Below, piece after piece: positions 15,083 to 20,452 of a stretch of DNA of 20,452 bases. The position numbers were made by a program, and so were the translations under genes. Origin of the DNA: Clostridiaceae bacterium. GTDB lineage: Bacteria; Bacillota; Clostridia; Saccharofermentanales; DTU023. Numbering within the stretch: position 1 is the first letter of the stretch; every line of letters begins with the position of its first letter. Where the stretch lies: the NCBI GenBank assembly GCA_012798865.1, contig JAAZMK010000012.1:1-20452 (forward strand), in the 5' to 3' direction. The notes under the pieces were generated by a model. That model made no database searches and had not been told where the DNA came from. It worked only from the letters and a program-made list of their open reading frames with translations.

Positions 15083-15748
15083 ATGAAACGCATTTTATTT
15101 GTGGAAGATGATCAAACGATTGCTATGGCATTGAGCTACTCGTTGAGTGAAGAGGGCTATGCTGTCGAGCACTATACCGGCGTCAAAGACGCGCTAAACG
15201 CTTTACAAAGCGGTTTTGATTTAGTGCTGCTGGACCTTGGGCTTCGTGACGGAAGCGGTTATGAGATTTGCCGTGCGCTTCAGGGACGAAATATCCCCAT
15301 TGTGATCTTGTCGGCCATGGATGATGAGGCAAATGTCGTGATGGGGCTAGAGCTCGGAGCCGTCGATTACGTCACGAAACCTTTCCGACTCCGAGAGCTC
15401 TTGACACGCATACGCGGTATTCTCATGCGACGGGAGAAGAAAGGAGGCGTAGAGATTCTTTCTCTCGGACATATCACGCTTGATCCGTCCAAAGCACGTG
15501 TCTTTAACGGACCAGAAGAGATTACCTTAAGCGCTCTTGAATATAGATTGTTGCTTCTCTTCATGCAGAATCCAGGGCAACTCCTCACGCGCGAGCAGAT
15601 TCTCGATCACCTCTGGGATATCGACAGCCAATTTATTAGCGACAATACGTTGAGTGTTTATATCAAGCGTATCCGTGAAAAGGTCGGTGATACAAAAGGT
15701 GAACTCATCCAGACGGTTCGCGGTCTAGGCTACCGCGCAGGTGAGTAA
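15083..15748 (+). CDS. OmpR/PhoB-family response regulator
   Basis: This 221-residue transcription factor is the output half of a two-component system. The receiver domain (1-115) has the acidic pair Asp9-Asp10, the phospho-accepting Asp51 in 'LVLLDLGLRDGSG', a Ser in 'VILSAMDD' and the conserved Lys in 'YVTKPF'. A winged-helix DNA-binding domain (about 125-220) follows, with 'LSALEYRLLLLFMQNPGQLL' and 'VYIKRIREKV'. Its stop overlaps the kinase start as TAATG. The likely target is the adjacent ABC transporter operon, whose upstream region carries spaced GTCAC repeats. Domain layout matches BceR/VraR-neighbourhood regulators, though OmpR-type proteins are too similar to name a subgroup. Confidence 0.95.
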   Translation: MKRILFVEDDQTIAMALSYSLSEEGYAVEHYTGVKDALNALQSGFDLVLLDLGLRDGSGYEICRALQGRNIPIVILSAMDDEANVVMGLELGAVDYVTKPFRLRELLTRIRGILMRREKKGGVEILSLGHITLDPSKARVFNGPEEITLSALEYRLLLLFMQNPGQLLTREQILDHLWDIDSQFISDNTLSVYIKRIREKVGDTKGELIQTVRGLGYRAGE

Positions 15749-16719
15749 TGAAAAAGTCACTGCGAATTATACTGATTCTCGCTTTGATCGCGGGTGTCGC
15801 ATCGAGTTTTTTCATCCATTGGCTGGCGGGCGCAGTAATGATAGTAACTCTGATTATCCTGGGATATATTGCGTATGAAGAATCTCGAAATCGTAAGAAA
15901 AAAATAAATGCTTTGTCGTTGCAACTCCGCCGACTCATTCAAGGCGATTATCGTTTTGACTTTGGAGCATTTGAGGAGGGTGAACTCGAAGTCTTGTCGT
16001 CCGATTTGGGCAAGCTGGTAATTTCTTATCGAGAACAGGCAGACGCGCTTTTACGCGATAAAGTGTGGCTCTCCAACTCCTTGAGCGATATCTCGCACCA
16101 GCTCAAAACCCCCATCACATCGATGAATGTACTGATCGACCTTCTAAAAGAGGACGATTTGGACGAGGCACAAAGAAACGAGTTTATACGTCGATTGGGA
16201 CGACAGATCAATCGCCTCGATTGGCTCGTTCGCAATCTTTTGATTCTCAGCAAGTTAGATGCAGAATCGATCGTCTACACAAAGGAAGACATCACGTGTC
16301 ATCAACTCTTGTTGCAAGCTCTCGAACCGATGCAGATTAACTTCGAGCTCAAAGAGCAACCTGTCCGCTTGAGCGGTCAAATCGATTCAGTCATCAAGGT
16401 GGATCGCAACTGGACGGCAGAAGCGCTCACCAACATCCTGAAGAACGCATCGGAACACGGACCCTTCGGTAAAGCAGTCGAGCTCCGTGTGATCGACGGA
16501 CCGATGACGACGGCGATTGAGATTACAAACGAAGGGGAGATTGCTCCTCACGATATGCCGCATTTGTTTACGCGCTTTTATCGCGGAAATCATGCGCATG
16601 AAGACAGCGTCGGCATCGGTTTGGCCATCTGTCGGGCGATCGCCGTACAACAGGGGGCACAGGTTGAAGTTGAGAGCGGGGAGGGCACAACCACCTTCCG
16701 CATGAGATTTCCCAGATAG
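15748..16719 (+). CDS. Sensor histidine kinase with minimal extracellular loop
   Basis: This 323-residue membrane kinase phosphorylates the preceding regulator. Two transmembrane helices (about 5-22 and 25-43) are joined by only a few residues, so it has no external sensor domain; this is the layout of intramembrane-sensing kinases such as BceS. The H-box is 'SDISHQLKTPITSM' with His117. The N-box 'EALTNILKNASEHG', and 'LFTRFYRGNHAHEDSVGIGL' with the G-boxes, complete the ATPase domain. Kinases of this type usually take their signal from a neighbouring ABC transporter, and such a transporter is encoded just downstream. The signal is therefore likely the transporter's own substrate, perhaps an antimicrobial peptide; this is inference by analogy. 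Confidence 0.94.
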   Translation: MKKSLRIILILALIAGVASSFFIHWLAGAVMIVTLIILGYIAYEESRNRKKKINALSLQLRRLIQGDYRFDFGAFEEGELEVLSSDLGKLVISYREQADALLRDKVWLSNSLSDISHQLKTPITSMNVLIDLLKEDDLDEAQRNEFIRRLGRQINRLDWLVRNLLILSKLDAESIVYTKEDITCHQLLLQALEPMQINFELKEQPVRLSGQIDSVIKVDRNWTAEALTNILKNASEHGPFGKAVELRVIDGPMTTAIEITNEGEIAPHDMPHLFTRFYRGNHAHEDSVGIGLAICRAIAVQQGAQVEVESGEGTTTFRMRFPR

Positions 16720-16813
16720 CTTTACTGTGGTGTCTTGCGATCAAACGTAAAAGACAACGCCCTCACTTCTTCATATCCTTTATGCGGATAACTTAATCGA
16801 TACAGTACTTAAA

Positions 16814-16868
16814 GTGACGATTCTCTCACTTTAATCGTCACCTGTCGGTCACCTTGAGCCGATACACT
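16814..16868 (+). promoter_or_regulatory. Candidate response-regulator operator and promoter of the ABC transporter genes
   Basis: GTGACGATT (16814-16822) is an exact inverted copy of AATCGTCAC (16833-16841). GTCACC then repeats at 16837-16842 and 16848-16853, an 11-base period matching one helical turn, as used by OmpR-type regulators. TACACT (16863-16868) just downstream could be the -10 box of an activated promoter that lacks a good -35. GTGGAGGG (16876-16883) is the ribosome binding site. The repeats are seen directly; binding is inferred. Confidence 0.5.
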
Positions 16869-16887
16869 GGATTTAGTGGAGGGCACC

Positions 16888-17571
16888 ATGGATATTCTCA
16901 CCGTTCAAAACCTTAAGAAATACTACGGAAAAGACGAGACGCTTGTCAAAGCCATTGACGACATCAGTTTCAGTGTGGAAAAAGGCGATTTTGTCGCTAT
17001 CATCGGACCATCCGGTTCTGGCAAGAGCACATTGATGCACGCGATCGGCGGCGTTGATCGACCTACAGACGGCAAGGTTCTCATTGACAATCAGGATATT
17101 TATCAACTATCAGATGAAAAACTTGCGATCTTCCGCCGCCGACAAGTCGGACTGATCTACCAGTTTTACAATCTCATTCCGATACTGACCGTCGAGGAAA
17201 ACATTAAACTGCCGCTCTTGCTCGATCACCAGAAAGTGGATGATGACAAATTCAATGAGCTTGTCCGTCAGCTCGGCATCGACGACCGTCTCAACCATCT
17301 GCCCAATCAACTGTCGGGCGGTCAGCAGCAGCGAGTGTCGATCGGGCGGTCGCTCATCTATTCGCCCGCGATCGTTCTAGCCGATGAACCGACCGGGAAT
17401 CTTGATTCCGATGCCAGCCGCGAGATCGTCGAATTGCTGATCGATAGCAATCAACGCCTCAATCAGACGATTCTGATTATTACGCACGATGAACGTATCG
17501 CGATGCGCGCGAAGCGCATCCTCGCGTTAAAGGACGGAAAAATCGTTAGAGACGAGCGGGTGCGAAAATGA
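16888..17571 (+). CDS. ABC transporter ATP-binding protein (MacB/LolD/BceA type)
   Basis: This 227-residue protein is the nucleotide-binding subunit paired with the FtsX-type permease downstream. It has Walker A 'GPSGSGKST' (40-48), Q-loop Gln92 in 'LIYQFYNLIP', signature 'LSGGQQQR' (142-149), Walker B 'IVLADEPTGNLD' with Asp166 and Glu167, and the switch His200 in 'IITHD'. 'DEPTGNLDS' is typical of the MacB/LolD/BceA group, which powers mechanotransmission or efflux rather than uptake; no substrate-binding protein is encoded nearby. ATG 16888 is chosen over an in-frame GTG at 16876 because the GTGGAGGG there is the ribosome binding site. Its stop overlaps the permease start as ATGA. Confidence 0.96.
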   Translation: MDILTVQNLKKYYGKDETLVKAIDDISFSVEKGDFVAIIGPSGSGKSTLMHAIGGVDRPTDGKVLIDNQDIYQLSDEKLAIFRRRQVGLIYQFYNLIPILTVEENIKLPLLLDHQKVDDDKFNELVRQLGIDDRLNHLPNQLSGGQQQRVSIGRSLIYSPAIVLADEPTGNLDSDASREIVELLIDSNQRLNQTILIITHDERIAMRAKRILALKDGKIVRDERVRK

Positions 17572-20084
17572 ATATCATCCAAAAGCTCACCGTTCGGTTC
17601 ATGAAGAGGAACAGAACCACCAGCATTGTCATTTTGGTTGGCATTATTCTGAGCGTTGCCTTGATGATGGGGCTTTTCTTATTCTCAACTTCCGTATACC
17701 GTTTTTCCCGAGACGCTACGATCAAGAAGGACGGCGATTTACATGTGACCGTCGGAGATATCAGTCGCGAGAGACTTGAGACGCTTCCAAATCAGGAGCT
17801 TGTAGAGAAGAGAACGCTCTTATCTCTCATGGGTGTCGAAAAAATCGATCAAGATCACGGAACCCATTTTATCGTGGCGGGAATCAGTCCGGAGGCGATG
17901 AAGGAGTCCGTCCCTCTCAAAATCGTTGAGGGGCGTTTGCCAGCTCATGAGGGAGAGGCAGTCATTACGCAACGCGTCAACAGCTATGAAGATAAGTCGT
18001 TAACGGTCGGTCAGAAAGTCGTCATCGATCTCCATCAACCGAATCATTACGCTTACCCTTCTAACGAATACGTTCAAACCGTTGAAGACGGTCAATCAGT
18101 GCTAAGCTTGTTCGAATACACTAAGGACAGAGACTTGCCGGTCACGATTGTGGGCATTGTTGAGAATGTGAATCTTGGGCGCGTGATGAGGGGCGGCGTG
18201 TACTTTGTCTATCAGACATCCGAGGAGATCTCGGTGGCGGACAGATTGTGGGCGGGTTTCGTGATCAAAGACATTTCGACCAAGAGACTGGATGATTTTT
18301 GCAGCGGTTTACATGATCTGGAATATAACCTGCTCGAATTGACACACTATTATCCGACCGTTCAATCCGAGATGAGCTTGTTGATGAAAGCCGGCACGTA
18401 CAGTCTGCTTGTGATTGTCGCCCTGGTCGGCGTCGCGCTGATTCAGAACGGATTTCTCATTAGCCTTTCCCGTCGCATGCGCGATCTCTCTGTTCTCTCA
18501 AGCATCGGCATGACGCGCCGTCAAAAGTGGATGATGTCGTTGACCGAGGGTCTCGGATTATACTTCATCGGGATGCCGCTTGGAATCGCGGCAGGCTTTG
18601 CCGTTGTGACGGTGCTCCTTAAGGTGATGACGCCGAAAATGCAGAACATCCTAGAGACAGATGTGACCATGCAGTTAGCGTGGGACCCTCTCACGCTCGT
18701 GATCATCGCCGTCGCGGCGTTCGTGACACTGTTCATCGCCTCTGTTATTCCTGTTGTACGCACCTCTAAAAAATCTCCGCTCCCCGGTGTACGTTTGCAA
18801 GAGGACATTAAAATTAAGCTTAAGAGCTTAAAAAGTCCTAAAATCATCAGCAGATTGTTTGGCGTGGGAGGCGAGATCGCCTGGAAAAATATGCGCCGCA
18901 ACAGACGCCGTTTCAAGGGGGCACTCGTCGTCTTAGTTTTTAGCATGGTTCTCTTTTTGACACTCAGCAGTGTGACACTCTACATGGATATAAGTATGCG
19001 TCGTATCGTTCTAGGGCAAGATGATATTGAGGTTGACTGCACCAAACATAAAGACAGCAAAGAATTTGCCCGATATGAGAAGCTCTTGGAAACGGAAGGA
19101 ATTAAGGACGGCTATCTTATTTACGCGTTGAATGACGATTATTTTTATGGAAGTGACCGCTTTGCTGATGAACTTGATATTCTCGGCGGCAACATACAAG
19201 TGGCGATCATTAGCTTCGATTCGAAGACACTCGGTCGGCTGTTAAGTGATTGGCATGTATCAAGGGAAGATTTAGAAGGAAAACGCGCCGTGCTTGTCAA
19301 TCAATTCTTCTATCAGGAAGACGGACACCGTCGTGCGCAAGACATTTTCGACATAACTCCGTCAAAGATTGAACTGATGTCTACAGAGGGTCATCATGAA
19401 GTTGCGATGACAATTGAAGTCGCCAAGGTGTTGTCGGAGGGATTGGATTTTTGTGCTTTGGGAGAATATACTCTTCAACTCATTGTCCTTCCTGAAACAC
19501 TCGATCTGTTGGCAAGAGAAGGTCGCGGTTTGAGGGTTAATATGTACGTCAATGCTGAAGATAATCAACTTCAGCCGTTAATCAAAAGGCTTGAAACGAA
19601 AATCTACGAGGAGAAGCTTCACGGGTATGTCTTCAATATGGTCGCCGATGTGCAGTCGACAAAAGATCTGGTTTCGTTGTCATCAATGCTCATCTACTGC
19701 TTCCTTGCCATGATCTTGCTGATAGTGATGGTCAATATTTATAATGTATTGTCATCCTCACTTCGCAGCCGTCGACGCGAGTTCGCGGTGCTTCGATCAG
19801 TCGGGATGGGCGAAAAAGAGTTTAGGCAGATGCTTCGCGTAGAGAGTTTTATCTACTCTTTGAAGGTTGTACTTTATGGGATTCCGCTTGCTGTGCTGAC
19901 GAGCTTCGTTGTGTATCAGGCGATCGGTGTGGCGATCGAATTCTCGTTTAGAATTCCGTATCTTACATTCTTCCTATCGGCTGTCGCTGTTACGGTTATC
20001 ATAATGCTCATCATAAACCTTGGATCGCGCAAGGTGCGGAAAGGTAACATTCTCGATGCATTAAAGTGGGAAGCTGATTTATAG
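17568..20084 (+). CDS. ABC transporter permease with two FtsX domains
   Basis: This 838-residue membrane protein looks like a fused pair of FtsX/MacB permease units. Hydrophobic segments lie near 19-41, 277-299, 325-352, 374-397, 450-473, 703-727, 763-786 and 799-818. They leave two large extracytoplasmic domains (about 42-275 and 474-700). The halves repeat a cytoplasmic motif: 'SVLSSIGMTRRQ' (308-319) and 'AVLRSVGMGEKE' (740-751), the coupling region for the ATPase. BceB proteins have ten segments and one large loop, so this is related in context but not in topology. Starting within the ATPase stop codon (ATGA), it is translationally coupled. With the adjacent sensor kinase it probably forms a sensing/efflux or resistance module; the substrate is unknown. 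Confidence 0.93.
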   Translation: MNIIQKLTVRFMKRNRTTSIVILVGIILSVALMMGLFLFSTSVYRFSRDATIKKDGDLHVTVGDISRERLETLPNQELVEKRTLLSLMGVEKIDQDHGTHFIVAGISPEAMKESVPLKIVEGRLPAHEGEAVITQRVNSYEDKSLTVGQKVVIDLHQPNHYAYPSNEYVQTVEDGQSVLSLFEYTKDRDLPVTIVGIVENVNLGRVMRGGVYFVYQTSEEISVADRLWAGFVIKDISTKRLDDFCSGLHDLEYNLLELTHYYPTVQSEMSLLMKAGTYSLLVIVALVGVALIQNGFLISLSRRMRDLSVLSSIGMTRRQKWMMSLTEGLGLYFIGMPLGIAAGFAVVTVLLKVMTPKMQNILETDVTMQLAWDPLTLVIIAVAAFVTLFIASVIPVVRTSKKSPLPGVRLQEDIKIKLKSLKSPKIISRLFGVGGEIAWKNMRRNRRRFKGALVVLVFSMVLFLTLSSVTLYMDISMRRIVLGQDDIEVDCTKHKDSKEFARYEKLLETEGIKDGYLIYALNDDYFYGSDRFADELDILGGNIQVAIISFDSKTLGRLLSDWHVSREDLEGKRAVLVNQFFYQEDGHRRAQDIFDITPSKIELMSTEGHHEVAMTIEVAKVLSEGLDFCALGEYTLQLIVLPETLDLLAREGRGLRVNMYVNAEDNQLQPLIKRLETKIYEEKLHGYVFNMVADVQSTKDLVSLSSMLIYCFLAMILLIVMVNIYNVLSSSLRSRRREFAVLRSVGMGEKEFRQMLRVESFIYSLKVVLYGIPLAVLTSFVVYQAIGVAIEFSFRIPYLTFFLSAVAVTVIIMLIINLGSRKVRKGNILDALKWEADL

Positions 20085-20215
20085 AAAGGGTGAGCAGAGC
20101 CGATTGTGTACAAAACTTCTCACTTAGCGGTAACATTCGAGACTGTAAAGTGATCGATCTTGGACGACAATTATGAGAGGTAAAAAGGAACCGCTAGACG
20201 AGGATTACATTGAAG

Positions 20216-20452
20216 ATGAACATCATTTTTGAAGAACGTATGCGCGAGTCGGCGAATCGACCGCGCATTTATTTTGACCATGCCGCCACGACGTCCCCGC
20301 GACCGGAGGTCCTCGACGTTGTCACAAGGACGCTACAAGACGATTTCGGGAACCCGTCGTCATTCTATCAAGAAGGTCACCGCGCCTCATGGCTGTTGGA
20401 GGATGCGCGAGCTAGGATCGCAGCATGCCTTCAGGTTCAACCTGAAGAAATC
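20216..20452 (+). CDS. Cysteine desulfurase (NifS/IscS-like), N-terminal part (cut by window edge)
   Basis: The first 79 codons of a second class V aminotransferase-type cysteine desulfurase run off the window. The conserved opening 'IYFDHAATTSPRPEVLDVV' and 'DFGNPSSFYQEGHRA' match the NifS/IscS family; the PLP lysine and catalytic cysteine lie beyond the edge. ATG 20216 is preceded by GAGG 12 bases upstream, and ATG 20240 is an alternative that gives a shorter N-terminal lead; neither has a strong ribosome binding site. It differs from the ThiI-linked enzyme about 10 kb upstream and probably serves another acceptor, such as MnmA or an iron-sulfur scaffold, but that depends on genes outside the window. 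Confidence 0.88.
   Translation, partial: MNIIFEERMRESANRPRIYFDHAATTSPRPEVLDVVTRTLQDDFGNPSSFYQEGHRASWLLEDARARIAACLQVQPEEI

Noticed and set aside
20085..20215. Promoter, terminator or RNA element between the permease and the second cysteine desulfurase
   Set aside because: Only short pairings (GTGAG/CTCAC) and the palindrome GATCGATC (20152-20159) are visible; no well-spaced promoter boxes or terminator were found.
20173..20232. A 19-codon acidic reading frame before the second cysteine desulfurase
   Set aside because: It could be a leader peptide, but the ribosome binding site is poor and no attenuator-like structure is visible; not supported enough to call.

Overview
The window looks like chromosomal DNA from an anaerobic, Gram-positive-type bacterium (Bacillota, probably Clostridia). 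This is inferred from gene content, not from a database match. The pointers are a selenoprotein of the glycine/sarcosine/betaine reductase family, the gene run rplS-rbgA-rnhB/yraN, a ThiI without a rhodanese domain paired with its own cysteine desulfurase, and a two-component system beside an FtsX-type ABC transporter. All convincing genes are on the + strand and packed tightly, with many stop/start overlaps. I saw no tRNA, rRNA, CRISPR array or insertion sequence, and no gene-free stretch reaches 300 bases.

Region 1 (1-6304) is an accessory catabolic cluster: the end of an aldehyde dehydrogenase, an XRE-cupin regulator, an APC-family amino acid/amine permease, a GrdB-type selenoprotein read through an in-frame UGA (Sec350), a GrdE-type partner, and an iron-dependent alcohol dehydrogenase. 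The dehydrogenase/XRE-cupin/APC trio resembles putrescine-utilisation (Puu) clusters, but here it is joined to a selenium-dependent reductase pair. The GrdE-like protein has alanine where GrdE carries the cysteine that is cleaved to form the pyruvoyl group. The substrate is unknown. This is the most interesting part of the window.

Region 2 (6305-14944) is housekeeping: ribosomal protein L19 with its own promoter and intrinsic terminator, the ribosome-assembly GTPase RbgA (with an altered G4 motif), an RNase HII fused to a YraN-type nuclease domain, a GntR/UTRA regulator followed closely by a cysteine desulfurase and ThiI (sulfur transfer to tRNA 4-thiouridine and probably thiamine), serine hydroxymethyltransferase, and the AAA+ ATPase RarA.

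Region 3 (15083-20084) is a sensing and transport module: an OmpR-type response regulator, a short sensor kinase with almost no extracellular loop, an ABC ATPase, and a large permease with two FtsX units. Repeats of GTCAC just upstream of the ABC genes are a plausible binding site for the regulator. By analogy with BceRS-BceAB modules it may sense and counter envelope-active compounds. The window ends in the start of a second cysteine desulfurase.
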